This document shows positions 1 through 8,051 of a stretch of 36,382 nt of DNA, in pieces (positions within the stretch are counted from its first letter, which is position 1; each line of letters begins with the position of its first letter). A model generated the notes under the pieces. That model did no database searches. It was not told where the DNA came from and saw only the letters and a program-made list of their open reading frames with translations. This DNA is from Bacteroidales bacterium (GTDB lineage: Bacteria; Bacteroidota; Bacteroidia; Bacteroidales; GCA-2748055), in the NCBI GenBank assembly GCA_020636775.1, contig JACJXF010000023.1:1-36382 (forward strand), read 5' to 3'. The position numbers were made by a program, and so were the translations under genes.

Positions 1-696
1 ACCCATCCCATCTTCAAAGGAAGAACTGATTTCGGGAAGGTATGATTCAAATGCCTGAAGGATCGCATTCAAAGACCAGAAGAATATTCCCGAATTCCAG
101 TAAAAATCACCACTCTTTAAAAATACCTCAGCTAATTTAATATCGGGCTTTTCAGTAAAGGTTTTAACTTTTCTGAAATGATTCCCTTTAATATCAATCC
201 CCTTGTCACCATTAGCCTGAATATATCCATAGCCTGTTTCAGGCCGGCTTGGCTCCATCCCCAGAGTTAAAAGTGCATCATTCCTGCGAACAAATTCAAG
301 TCCCGCCTCAACCTGACTAAGAAATTTTTCTTCCTTCATAATGAGATGATCTGAAGGGGCTACCACCATCACTGCATCAGAATCCTTCTGCTTAATCCTG
401 TAGGCAGCATAGGCTATACAGGGAGCAGTATTACGCCGGTAAGGTTCCAAAAGAATGTTCTCCACCGGAATCTCTGGTATCTGGCTTATTATGAGATCCC
501 TGTATTCCGCATTGCTGACAATAAATATATTCTCAGAGGGAATTATCGATTTAAACCGGTTAAAGGTATCCTGTAATAAAGTTCTTCCTATACCAAGAAT
601 ATCGAGAAATTGTTTGGGCTTTGTTGAACGACTGAGCGGCCAGAACCTGCTTCCAACACCTCCAGCCATGATAATACAATACTGATGTTCGTTCAT
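1..696 (-). CDS. manC: Mannose-1-phosphate guanylyltransferase, 3' end cut by window edge
   Basis: This enzyme converts mannose-1-phosphate and GTP to GDP-mannose, the precursor of mannose, fucose and related sugars in surface glycans; it is cytoplasmic. Reading the minus strand from ATG at 696 gives 232 codons with no stop before the window edge, so the C-terminal part is missing (the family is usually about 350 residues). The N-terminus holds the nucleotidyltransferase signature IIMAGGVGSRFWPLSR (about residues 8-23), followed by TKPKQFLDI. Further on come EPYRRNTAPC, VVAPSDHLI, ETGYGYIQ, TFTEKPD and WNSGIFFW, all typical of the GMP family. A TAnnTTTG box lies 33 bases upstream. It is divergent from mlaE and shows no functional link to it. 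Seen: motifs. Inferred: exact sugar specificity, although the motif set fits ManC well. Confidence 0.93.
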   Translation of the reverse strand, partial: MNEHQYCIIMAGGVGSRFWPLSRSTKPKQFLDILGIGRTLLQDTFNRFKSIIPSENIFIVSNAEYRDLIISQIPEIPVENILLEPYRRNTAPCIAYAAYRIKQKDSDAVMVVAPSDHLIMKEEKFLSQVEAGLEFVRRNDALLTLGMEPSRPETGYGYIQANGDKGIDIKGNHFRKVKTFTEKPDIKLAEVFLKSGDFYWNSGIFFWSLNAILQAFESYLPEISSSFEDGMG

Positions 697-728
697 GAAA
701 TGAATTTTCTGCTGCAATATTAAAAAAA

Positions 729-736
729 CAAAGATA
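729..736 (-). promoter_or_regulatory. Bacteroidetes -7 box for manC
   Basis: The minus strand reads TATCTTTG, an exact match to the Bacteroidetes consensus TAnnTTTG, about 33 nt before the manC start. No clear -33 TTTG is visible at the usual distance, so this rests on the -7 match and its position. Confidence 0.45.
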
Positions 737-808
737 CGGCAATTTTGCTTTTTTAAAGACTCTATTTGAATGTTTTAAAATTCAATTCGGAATGATCGAT
801 AATATTCC

Positions 809-816
809 TAATTTTG
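809..816 (+). promoter_or_regulatory. Bacteroidetes -7 box for mlaEF
   Basis: TAATTTTG matches TAnnTTTG and lies 16 nt before the ATG of the MlaE-like gene, implying a very short leader. No good -33 element is seen. Confidence 0.4.
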
Positions 817-832
817 TACCAAACTCTTACTC

Positions 833-1573
833 ATGAAGTTTTTTGAAGAAGCAGGCCAGTATTTCATTTTACTTACAAAGGTTTTTGCCAAGCCTGAGAA
901 GTATATTTTGTATTACAGGCAAACAGTAAAGGAGGTTGAGAAAATTGGTCTGAATTCCTTTGGAATCGTTGTGATCATTTCAATTTTTGTTGGAGCTGTA
1001 ATTACCATACAGACAAATTATAACCTCGAGAATCCTCTTCTGCCACGTTATCTGGTTGGAGTTACTGTGCGTGATTCCCTCCTGCTTGAGTTTTCTTCAA
1101 CTATGGTAGCCCTTATTCTTGCAGGTAAAGTCGGATCAAGTATAGCCTCAGAAATTGGTACCATGCGTGTATCTGAGCAAATTGATGCACTTGAAATCAT
1201 GGGCGTTAACTCTGCATCATACCTGATTCTGCCCAAAATAATTGCAGCTATGTTTTTCTTCCCTATACTTTCCCTTCTCAGCATGTTTGTTGGAATCTTC
1301 GGGGGATATCTTACCTGCATTCTGACCGATATACTTTTGCCAAGCGACTATATTTATGGGATACAATATATGTTCTATCCCCATTATATTTCCTATTCGG
1401 TTACCAAAGTAGTTTTTTACGCATTTATTATTGTGACCATTTCCTCTTATCAGGGCTATTATGCTGAAGGCGGAGCTCTTGAAGTAGGCAGAAGCAGTAC
1501 AAAAGCGGTTGTTTACAGCTCCATCCTTGTTCTACTTGCAAACCTCATTCTTACAAAACTTATTTTGTCATGA
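833..1573 (+). CDS. mlaE: MlaE/YrbE-family lipid ABC transporter permease
   Basis: This is the inner-membrane permease of a phospholipid-trafficking ABC transporter of the Mla/MCE type. The 246 residues match the usual family length. A short amphipathic N-terminus is followed by five or six hydrophobic stretches. The conserved MlaE core is visible as VALILAGKVGSSIASEIGTM (about residues 91-110) followed by RVSEQIDALEIMGVN, the segment that contacts the ATPase. The stop overlaps the start of the ATPase gene by 4 nt (ATGA), so the two are translationally coupled. The periplasmic MCE subunit (MlaD) normally found with this pair is not here and must be encoded elsewhere. The direction of lipid movement cannot be read from sequence. 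Confidence 0.9.
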   Translation: MKFFEEAGQYFILLTKVFAKPEKYILYYRQTVKEVEKIGLNSFGIVVIISIFVGAVITIQTNYNLENPLLPRYLVGVTVRDSLLLEFSSTMVALILAGKVGSSIASEIGTMRVSEQIDALEIMGVNSASYLILPKIIAAMFFFPILSLLSMFVGIFGGYLTCILTDILLPSDYIYGIQYMFYPHYISYSVTKVVFYAFIIVTISSYQGYYAEGGALEVGRSSTKAVVYSSILVLLANLILTKLILS

Positions 1574-2322
1574 TAGAGGTTAAACATCTTACCAAAAAAT
1601 TCGAGGATAAAACGGTTCTAGATGATGTCTCAATCACCTTTGAACAGGGAAAAACCAACTTGATTATCGGTCAGAGCGGATCCGGCAAAACCGTGCTTCT
1701 GAAATCCATTGTGGGTTTACATACTGTGGATCAGGGTGAGATATGGTATGACGACAGGCAATACAATTCCCTTAATTTCAAACAAAAAAAAGAAATTCGT
1801 AAGGAAATAGGAATGCTTTTTCAGGGTGCAGCACTCTTTGACTCTTCAACAGTAGAAGAAAATGTTATGCTCCCCCTCGACATGTTTACCGAAATGAGTT
1901 ATAAGGAAAAGCTCAGCAGGGTTAACTTTTGTCTTGAAAGAGTTAACCTTACCGAAGTAAACAGCCTGTTTCCTTCTGAAATAAGCGGGGGGATGAAGAA
2001 AAGAGTTGCCATTGCCCGGGCTATTGCACTTAATCCTAAATATCTTTTCTGCGATGAGCCAAATTCAGGTCTCGACCCACAAACCGGTATTGTGATTGAT
2101 AATCTTATCAAAAACATTACCGAAGAATTTAATATCACAACTATTATAAATACACATGATATGAACTCCGTTATAGAAATCGGAGATAAAGTGGTTTTTA
2201 TTTATGAAGGAAAAAAAATCTGGGAGGGTAGTAACCAGGAAATTATGAAAACCGAATGCAAGGAATTAAATGAATTCGTATTTGCTACCAATCTTGCAAA
2301 AAAACTCCGGGAAAATCCCTGA
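1570..2322 (+). CDS. mlaF: MlaF-like ABC transporter ATP-binding protein
   Basis: This cytoplasmic ATPase drives the adjacent MlaE permease. The 250 residues show Walker A GQSGSGKT (34-41), a Q-loop at LFQGAALF (about 83-90), the signature ISGGMKKR (138-145), Walker B YLFCDEP (158-164) with catalytic Glu163, D-loop SGLD, and a switch His in NTHD. The Q-loop wording and EPNSGLDP are typical of MCE-associated ATPases. It begins inside the mlaE stop codon (ATGA overlap), and mobA starts 26 nt after its stop, so mobA may be read through from the same promoter. Family assignment is firm; the precise lipid substrate is unknown. Confidence 0.9.
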   Translation: MIEVKHLTKKFEDKTVLDDVSITFEQGKTNLIIGQSGSGKTVLLKSIVGLHTVDQGEIWYDDRQYNSLNFKQKKEIRKEIGMLFQGAALFDSSTVEENVMLPLDMFTEMSYKEKLSRVNFCLERVNLTEVNSLFPSEISGGMKKRVAIARAIALNPKYLFCDEPNSGLDPQTGIVIDNLIKNITEEFNITTIINTHDMNSVIEIGDKVVFIYEGKKIWEGSNQEIMKTECKELNEFVFATNLAKKLRENP

Positions 2323-2348
2323 TCACCTGAGATCTGCTCCTTAAGAAT

Positions 2349-2927
2349 ATGAGCGAAAACCTTACACTTTCCGGCATTCTTCTGGCCGGAGGCAAAAGCT
2401 CCAGGATGGGTACCGATAAAGCCTTCATCCCCTATGAGAACCGTTTCCTTTACGAATACAGTCTGAAAATTCTTGAGAACTTCTGCTCTGAAATTATTAT
2501 TTCCTCTTCTGACAATCGTTTTAAGGCTACTCAATACAAATGTTATCCTGATGAACAGCCGGGTCTTGGTCCAATAACCGGCTTGTATACCTGCCTGAAA
2601 AGAATAAAAAATGACTCTGCCCTGGTTTTGCCCTGTGACCTTCCATTTATCAATAGGGAAACCGTACAGTATCTCATCGCTCAAAAAGGAAGTAATGAAA
2701 TTACTGTAGCCCTCAATCATGATCAAAAAGCCGAACCCCTGGTTGGTATTTATTCCAGGTCGCTGCTGCCCCTTCTCGAAAAAATGATCCGGGAACAAAA
2801 TTTCAAGATGCAAAATCTCCTCAGAATTGCTTCCGCCAAATTGATCTCTATACCGGATGTCCCTGTTAATGCTTTCCGAAATATCAATACCCGGGAAGAT
2901 TTAGACAGAATCAGCACCGACCTGTAA
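2349..2927 (+). CDS. mobA: Molybdenum cofactor guanylyltransferase
   Basis: MobA joins GMP from GTP to molybdopterin, making the guanine dinucleotide cofactor (MGD) required by DMSO-reductase-superfamily enzymes. The 192 residues match the family. The N-terminus carries the nucleotide-binding signature LAGGKSSRMGTDKAF (about residues 12-26). The metal-binding segment LPCDLPFI lies near residue 97, and EPLVGIYSR, the expected motif for molybdopterin partners, follows. It is 26 nt downstream of mlaF and 175 nt upstream of a gene for an MGD enzyme. That position suggests it serves the PsrA-like protein, an inference from neighbourhood. No signal peptide is present, as expected for a cytoplasmic enzyme. 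Confidence 0.92.
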   Translation: MSENLTLSGILLAGGKSSRMGTDKAFIPYENRFLYEYSLKILENFCSEIIISSSDNRFKATQYKCYPDEQPGLGPITGLYTCLKRIKNDSALVLPCDLPFINRETVQYLIAQKGSNEITVALNHDQKAEPLVGIYSRSLLPLLEKMIREQNFKMQNLLRIASAKLISIPDVPVNAFRNINTREDLDRISTDL

Positions 2928-3043
2928 TTCATTTTTATTCTAAATTGTCCTTTTCTTTCTGATTGACTGATTGTTACAACACATCTTCAAATAATTCTTC
3001 TTTGCATATGTTTCTACACATATCTAGATTATTAGATTTTTTA

Positions 3044-3051
3044 TAATTTTG
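3044..3051 (+). promoter_or_regulatory. Bacteroidetes -7 box for the sulfur-respiration operon
   Basis: TAATTTTG matches TAnnTTTG and sits 51 nt before the psrA-like ATG in the 175-nt gap after mobA. The surrounding DNA is AT-rich. No clear -33 element or operator could be recognised. Confidence 0.42.
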
Positions 3052-3102
3052 CTTCTGTTATACAAATAACAAATAGTCTCAACCAGAATTAAATCTATCA
3101 GC

Positions 3103-5340
3103 ATGGCAACCCGAAGACAATTTTTAAAAACCTCTGCTCTTGGACTTGGTGGAATAAGCATAGGCCTGTCTGCATTTAAATATGTTTCCGATTTTACAGG
3201 ATTACAGCAAAATGCCGCTGATCTTACTGTTAATCTCACCCGGACCCCTACCTATTGCGAAATCTGTTTCTGGAAATGCGCAGGTTGGGTTTACAAGAAA
3301 GAAGATGGAAGTATCTGGAAAATTACCGGAAACGAAGAGGATCAGCACAGCAACGGGAGGTTCTGTCCACGCGGAACAGGAGGCGTTGGAATGTACACCG
3401 ACAAAGACAGGCTAAAAACGCCACTGATTCGTACAGGGGAAAGAGGAAAACACGAATTTCGTGAAGCCAGCTGGGAAGAAGCCCTTGATATGGTTGCCGA
3501 TAATATGAAAAAGCTGTCAAGCCAATATGGTCCTGAATGCGTTGCCCTTCTGAACCACGGCTCTGGCGGAAAATATTTCAGCGACCTCTTGAAAGCCTTC
3601 GGCTCAACCAATATTGCTGCTCCTTCCTATGCACAGTGCAGAGGACCAAGAGAGGTTGCATTTGTCAACACCTTTGGAGAACTGATTGAATCTCCTGAAA
3701 GAACCGATATCAGGGATTCAAAATGCCTGGTACTTATAGGCTCTCATATCGGTGAGAACATGCACAATGGTCAGGTTCAGGAGGTATCGGATGCTATCGA
3801 CAAAGGAGTTTCTATTATTACTGTAGATCCCAGATTTTCTGTAGTTGCCAGCAAATCGAAATTCTGGCTGCCTATTAAACCGGCTACGGATCTTGCCCTG
3901 CTGCTTTCGTGGATTCACGTTCTGATTAATGAAGGCTGGTACGACAAGGATTACGTTGAAAAAAACACCTACGGACTTGATCTTCTCAAAGAGCATGTAA
4001 AGACTATGACGCCTGAGTGGGCTTATGGTATTACAACAATTAAACCCGATGTCATCAGGGAAACTGCAAAGGAAATGTTCAATGCCTCACCGGCTGTTAT
4101 AATTCATCCGGGAAGACATGTGACCTGGTATGGGGATGACACGCAGCGTTTACGTGCTGTTGCCATACTAAATGCCCTTCTGGGTTCCTGGGGACGAAGA
4201 GGAGGATTTTACAATCCAGCCGTAGCTTCGGTTCCTAATTATCCTCACCCGCCTTTTCCAACACCTTCAAGAACATGGAGAGATGCCTTCCCCGGACAAT
4301 TTAACCTGGCCGATGAAACACTGGCCTCAGGTCTTTGTGATGCAACTATCCCTGCACCTACCAGAAGCTGCAGCTTTAAAGCCTGGCTGGTTTCAGGAAC
4401 CAACCTGATTAATACCCTTCCTGATCAGGCAAAAACGCTGGAAGCTATTAAATCCCTTGAGTTTATTGCAGTGATTGATACCATGCCAATGGAGATTACC
4501 AGCTGGGCTGATGTGATCCTGCCTGAATGTACATACCTGGAAAGATATGATACTCTCAGGGTCAGCCCGCACAGAAAGCCTGCTATTGCACTCCGTATGC
4601 CTGCTATGGAACCTAAAGATAACACCAAATCAGCCTACTGGATTGCAAGAGAAATCGCTTCCCGTCTGGGTCTTCTGGAATATTTCCCATTTGAAAAGCT
4701 GGAGGATTACCTCGACTGGCAGCTTAAGCAGATAGGTTCATCACTTGAAGAAATGCAAAAAATTGGGGTGAAAACTTTTGAGAGAGAACAGGATGATATG
4801 TATTTCCAGCCAGGTGAACAACATGAATTCTTTACTCCAACCGGTAAAATTGAATTGTACTCAACCTCCTTTGCTGAGGAAGGATTTGATCCTATGCCTG
4901 TATATACTCCCCATCCGGAACCACCAGAAGGGTATTACAGACTCAACTATGGCAGGGCCCCCATGCACACATTCAGCAGAACATCAAACAATCCCAATCT
5001 GAACGACCTGATGGATGAAAACGCCTTATGGATAAACCCAAAGGTCGCCAAGGACTGGGGCCTCAAAAAAGATCAGCGCATCTGGCTTCAGAATCAGGAT
5101 GGGAAAATATCTAATTTCTCAATAAAGGTGAGGGTTACAGAACGGATTCGCTGGGACTCGGTGTACATGGTTCACGGATTCGGTCACGCCACCAAACAAT
5201 TAAGCCGCACATACGGAAAGGGTATCAGCGATACAGAGATGATCACTAATGTAATGACCGACCCGATTATGGGGGGTACCGGAATGCGTGGCAATTTTGT
5301 AACATTTTTAACTGAAAAACCAGAGGAGGTTGCGTCATGA
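3103..5340 (+). CDS. psrA: Molybdopterin oxidoreductase, polysulfide/thiosulfate reductase catalytic subunit type
   Basis: This is the catalytic subunit of a periplasm-facing molybdoenzyme of the PsrA/PhsA group, which reduces polysulfide or thiosulfate using quinol electrons. The 745 residues are close to the usual length. The N-terminus is a Tat signal with twin arginines in TRRQFLKTS (residues 3-11). A [4Fe-4S] site follows: Cys52, Cys55, Cys59 and Cys88, the last in FCPRG. Cys179 in YAQCRGP is placed as the Mo ligand, a Cys-ligated (Psr/Phs/Nap-like) site rather than the Ser of DMSO reductase. The C-terminal part has the cofactor-binding segment after RLNYGRAPMHTFSRTSNNP. It overlaps the ferredoxin gene by 4 nt. 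Tetrathionate, sulfur or arsenic compounds are alternative substrates that sequence reading cannot exclude. Confidence 0.85.
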   Translation: MATRRQFLKTSALGLGGISIGLSAFKYVSDFTGLQQNAADLTVNLTRTPTYCEICFWKCAGWVYKKEDGSIWKITGNEEDQHSNGRFCPRGTGGVGMYTDKDRLKTPLIRTGERGKHEFREASWEEALDMVADNMKKLSSQYGPECVALLNHGSGGKYFSDLLKAFGSTNIAAPSYAQCRGPREVAFVNTFGELIESPERTDIRDSKCLVLIGSHIGENMHNGQVQEVSDAIDKGVSIITVDPRFSVVASKSKFWLPIKPATDLALLLSWIHVLINEGWYDKDYVEKNTYGLDLLKEHVKTMTPEWAYGITTIKPDVIRETAKEMFNASPAVIIHPGRHVTWYGDDTQRLRAVAILNALLGSWGRRGGFYNPAVASVPNYPHPPFPTPSRTWRDAFPGQFNLADETLASGLCDATIPAPTRSCSFKAWLVSGTNLINTLPDQAKTLEAIKSLEFIAVIDTMPMEITSWADVILPECTYLERYDTLRVSPHRKPAIALRMPAMEPKDNTKSAYWIAREIASRLGLLEYFPFEKLEDYLDWQLKQIGSSLEEMQKIGVKTFEREQDDMYFQPGEQHEFFTPTGKIELYSTSFAEEGFDPMPVYTPHPEPPEGYYRLNYGRAPMHTFSRTSNNPNLNDLMDENALWINPKVAKDWGLKKDQRIWLQNQDGKISNFSIKVRVTERIRWDSVYMVHGFGHATKQLSRTYGKGISDTEMITNVMTDPIMGGTGMRGNFVTFLTEKPEEVAS

Positions 5341-5870
5341 GATATGCAATGGCCATTGATACCAAAAAATGCGTGGGTTGCAGCGATTGTGTTGTAGCCT
5401 GCCAGACAGAGAATAACGTTCCCATTGGTTACTGTCGCGACTGGATTGTCGAGGTAGTGGACGGAACCTATCCTCAACTCGAACTGGAAATACGTTCGGA
5501 ACGCTGCAACCATTGCGACAACTCTCCCTGTGTGCGTTGCTGTCCAACTGGTGCCAGTCATGTTGAAGAAGGTGGCTTTGTGCTTGTTACCCACAACAAA
5601 TGTATTGGCTGCGGTGCCTGCATAGCCTCCTGTCCTTATGATGCCCGCTACCCACACCCGGATGGCTACGTGGACAAATGCACCTTCTGTATGCACAGAG
5701 TAACAAAAGGTCAGCTGCCCGCATGCGTGGCAACCTGCCCGACAAAATGCATGTATTTTGGTGATCTGGACGACCCGAACAGTCCGGTTTCACTGGTTCT
5801 CAAAAACAGAAAGCATAAAACACTCATACCCGAGGCTGGTACAAAGCCCCAGTTATATTACCTGATCTGA
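5337..5870 (+). CDS. psrB: 4Fe-4S ferredoxin-type electron-transfer subunit, PsrB-like
   Basis: This subunit passes electrons between the membrane anchor and the Mo subunit. The 177 residues hold four [4Fe-4S] cluster motifs: Cys12/15/18/22, Cys57/60/65/69, Cys89/92/95/99 and Cys115/118/130/134. The pattern, including the wide 118-130 spacing in the last motif, is that of PsrB/PhsB/DmsB/NrfC proteins. There is no signal peptide of its own, so export would be by hitchhiking with the Tat-targeted PsrA subunit, as in known members. The start ATG overlaps the psrA stop (ATGA), and the anchor gene begins 21 nt downstream. The family is certain; the symbol follows from the three-gene context. Confidence 0.9.
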   Translation: MRYAMAIDTKKCVGCSDCVVACQTENNVPIGYCRDWIVEVVDGTYPQLELEIRSERCNHCDNSPCVRCCPTGASHVEEGGFVLVTHNKCIGCGACIASCPYDARYPHPDGYVDKCTFCMHRVTKGQLPACVATCPTKCMYFGDLDDPNSPVSLVLKNRKHKTLIPEAGTKPQLYYLI

Positions 5871-5891
5871 TAATACATTGAAAATAAAATC

Positions 5892-6833
5892 ATGAGAGAA
5901 GAACTAATAACAAGCGGCAGAATGAATCCCCTGGTTGATCCCCAGCTGCACATCTGGTCGTGGGAGATTCCTTTTTATCTATTCCTTGGAGGACTTGCTG
6001 CAGGAATTTTATTCTTTGCCGGCTATTATGTTATCATGGGAAAAGAGAAAGAATATCCCGCAGCCATTGAAAAAACACCTCTGATTGTGCCTTTCCTGCT
6101 GTTGCTCGGGCTAGGATCATTGTTCCTGGATCTGAATCATAAACTTTTCTTCTGGAGGCTTTACACATCAATCAGACTTCAGTCGCCAATGTCATGGGGT
6201 GCCTGGGTTCTTATGGTAATAACACCGGTTTCTTTCATCTGGGCAGCTATCCATATTAAAAAGACTTTCCCGAAATTGAAATGGCCCTATGCGTGGATGG
6301 ATGAGCTGGAGAAATTTTTTACCAGCTACAAAAAAGTTATTGCCTGGATAATGGTTATCTACTCACTAATCCTGGGTATCTACACAGGAATCCTGTTCTC
6401 GGCATTCAACGCCCGCCCCTTATGGAATACTTCCATTCTGGGACCCCTTTTCCTGACATCGGGTCTGTCGACAGGCGCTGCACTCAATATTATTACTGCA
6501 AAAAGCGAATACGAAAGACATAAGTTCACCCGAATTGACCTTATGCTTATCGGTATTGAGTTGTTTCTGATCATCCATATTTTTATGGGATTTCTGGCCA
6601 GCACTCAGGTGCAGATCGATGCTGCCAGATTATTCCTGGGCGGACCCTATACGGCACCATTCTGGATCCTGGTGGTGTTCTTCGGAATGATACTTCCCGG
6701 TTTACTGGAAATTCTTGAATTGAGAAATATTAAAATACCCGTGTTAATCCCTGCAACGCTTGTTTTAGTGGGAGGTCTGCTCTTCCGCTTTATATGGACA
6801 TTTGCAGGTGAATCGAGTCGGTGGCTTTACTAA
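5892..6833 (+). CDS. psrC: NrfD/PsrC-family membrane anchor, quinol-oxidising subunit
   Basis: This integral membrane subunit should bind quinol and feed electrons to the ferredoxin subunit. The 313 residues contain about eight hydrophobic segments, near residues 26-49, 57-76, 95-118, 146-170, 180-200, 216-238, 250-276 and 283-305, matching PsrC-type NrfD proteins. The opening region with HIWSWEIPFYLFLGGLAAG is characteristic of the family, and the loop with LDLNHKLFFWRLYTS follows the second helix. It lies 21 nt after psrB and 27 nt before the first YedE-like gene, in one operon. Whether this enzyme conserves energy by proton movement cannot be told from sequence. Confidence 0.88.
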   Translation: MREELITSGRMNPLVDPQLHIWSWEIPFYLFLGGLAAGILFFAGYYVIMGKEKEYPAAIEKTPLIVPFLLLLGLGSLFLDLNHKLFFWRLYTSIRLQSPMSWGAWVLMVITPVSFIWAAIHIKKTFPKLKWPYAWMDELEKFFTSYKKVIAWIMVIYSLILGIYTGILFSAFNARPLWNTSILGPLFLTSGLSTGAALNIITAKSEYERHKFTRIDLMLIGIELFLIIHIFMGFLASTQVQIDAARLFLGGPYTAPFWILVVFFGMILPGLLEILELRNIKIPVLIPATLVLVGGLLFRFIWTFAGESSRWLY

Positions 6834-6860
6834 ATAGACCAACATTCAAATTATAATACA

Positions 6861-7397
6861 ATGGCAAAAAAAGAACAAACTGTTAAAAAAACAAAGTACC
6901 TCAACCCGTATTTGGGAGGAGTTTTGCTGGGACTCGTTCTCCTGGCTGCTAATTATGTATCCGGCAGAGGACTGGGCGCCAGTGGTGCCATAAAAAGCGC
7001 TGTTGTGGCTGCTGTTAAGACCGTAGCTCCGGCACATACCGAAAAAGCGGTATTTTATCAGGAATATGCCAATTCTCATGGAGAGAACAGTATGAAATCC
7101 TGGCTGGTATTTGAAATGCTGGGAGTTGTGGTGGGAGGTTTTCTTTCGGGAGCACTTGCCGGAAGACTCAAGGTAAAAGTGGAGCATTCACCTAAGATCA
7201 CATCAAAGAGAAGACTCGCTTTTGCGCTGATGGGCGGTATTCTGTTTGGCTTCGGATCTCAGCTGGGCAGAGGTTGTACCAGCGGATCTGCCTTAAGCGG
7301 AATGGCAGTAATTTCACTTGGAGGCTTCATTTCAATGGCCGCCATTTTTGGAACCGCTTTTGCCCTTGCCTATTTCTTCCGTAAAAACTGGATTTAA
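6861..7397 (+). CDS. YeeE/YedE-family sulfur transporter, half-size protein 1
   Basis: This is a membrane protein of the YeeE/YedE family, whose studied member TsuA imports thiosulfate by passing it along conserved cysteines. The protein has 178 residues: helices near 18-36, 82-102, 120-135 and 148-174. Its only cysteine, Cys139, lies in the family motif LGRGCTSGSALSG (135-147). Full-length YedE proteins have two such halves in about 350 residues; here the second half is a separate gene 18 nt downstream. The reading frame ends cleanly, so this is a natural two-gene form rather than a frameshift. In the Psr operon it plausibly imports or hands over a sulfur compound; the substrate is inferred, not shown. 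Confidence 0.82.
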   Translation: MAKKEQTVKKTKYLNPYLGGVLLGLVLLAANYVSGRGLGASGAIKSAVVAAVKTVAPAHTEKAVFYQEYANSHGENSMKSWLVFEMLGVVVGGFLSGALAGRLKVKVEHSPKITSKRRLAFALMGGILFGFGSQLGRGCTSGSALSGMAVISLGGFISMAAIFGTAFALAYFFRKNWI

Positions 7398-7415
7398 TCT
7401 TAAAAAAATATTACA

Positions 7416-8006
7416 ATGGGACCCTTAGTAACATACGATCTGATTTCGCAGGACACCAATCTCCTGCTGGCATTTATTATTGGAATAGGATTTGGCTTTG
7501 TCCTCGAAGCCAGCGGATTCTCCTCAAGCCGCAAACTGGCCGGTATATTTTATGGCTATGATGCCGTAGTGCTTAAGGTGTTTTTTACTGCAGCCATTAC
7601 GGCCATGCTCGGACTTTTATTCTTCAGTCTCTTTGGCTGGATAGACCTTGATCTTGTCTATGTCAATCCAACTTACCTCTATTCTGCCATTGGTGGTGGA
7701 GTTATCATGGGTGCCGGATTTATCATGGGCGGATTCTGTCCCGGAACCAGCTTTTGTGCCGCTTCCATCGGGAAACTTGATGCTCTTGTTTTCATTGGCG
7801 GACTCTTTTTAGGAGTCCTGATTTTTGCCGAAGGATACCCGCTGTGGGAAGGCTTTTTTAAAACGACTTTCATGGGATATCCAAAAATCAGCAGTTTTGT
7901 AGGTCTTTCTGACGGCGTATTTGCCTTCCTGGTAATTCTTGCTGCTCTTGGAATGTTCTGGGTGGCCGAGTGGGCAGAAAAGAAGTTTCCCCAGGCTGAA
8001 TACTAA
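7416..8006 (+). CDS. YeeE/YedE-family sulfur transporter, half-size protein 2
   Basis: This is the second YeeE/YedE-like membrane protein, 196 residues with about five helices. It carries GFGFVLEASGFSSSRKLAG near residues 26-43 and the cysteine motif MGGFCPGTSFCAAS (104-117; Cys108 and Cys114), matching the GxCxG-type sites of the family. It differs clearly from the first protein, so the two are complementary halves and not a recent duplication. It is followed 45 nt later by an exported rhodanese-like gene, a combination often seen for sulfur transfer. The likely role is to form, with the preceding protein, one transport unit for thiosulfate or another small sulfur species (inference). Confidence 0.83.
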   Translation: MGPLVTYDLISQDTNLLLAFIIGIGFGFVLEASGFSSSRKLAGIFYGYDAVVLKVFFTAAITAMLGLLFFSLFGWIDLDLVYVNPTYLYSAIGGGVIMGAGFIMGGFCPGTSFCAASIGKLDALVFIGGLFLGVLIFAEGYPLWEGFFKTTFMGYPKISSFVGLSDGVFAFLVILAALGMFWVAEWAEKKFPQAEY

Positions 8007-8051
8007 TTCATAAATCAGTATCTGTAAACGAACGAATTAAAACTTTAAATT

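Noticed and set aside
2202..2813. Minus-strand open frame of 203 codons over mlaF and mobA
   Set aside because: It covers the end of one well-supported gene and most of another; composition and motifs belong to the plus strand.
5184..5696. Long minus-strand open frame (170 codons) over psrA and psrB
   Set aside because: It is the shadow of two overlapping, motif-rich genes on the plus strand, and shows no known pattern itself.
6861..8006. Possible frameshifted single YedE gene
   Set aside because: Both frames begin and end cleanly with an 18-nt gap, and the second has its own natural N-terminus, so a natural split gene is more likely than a broken one.
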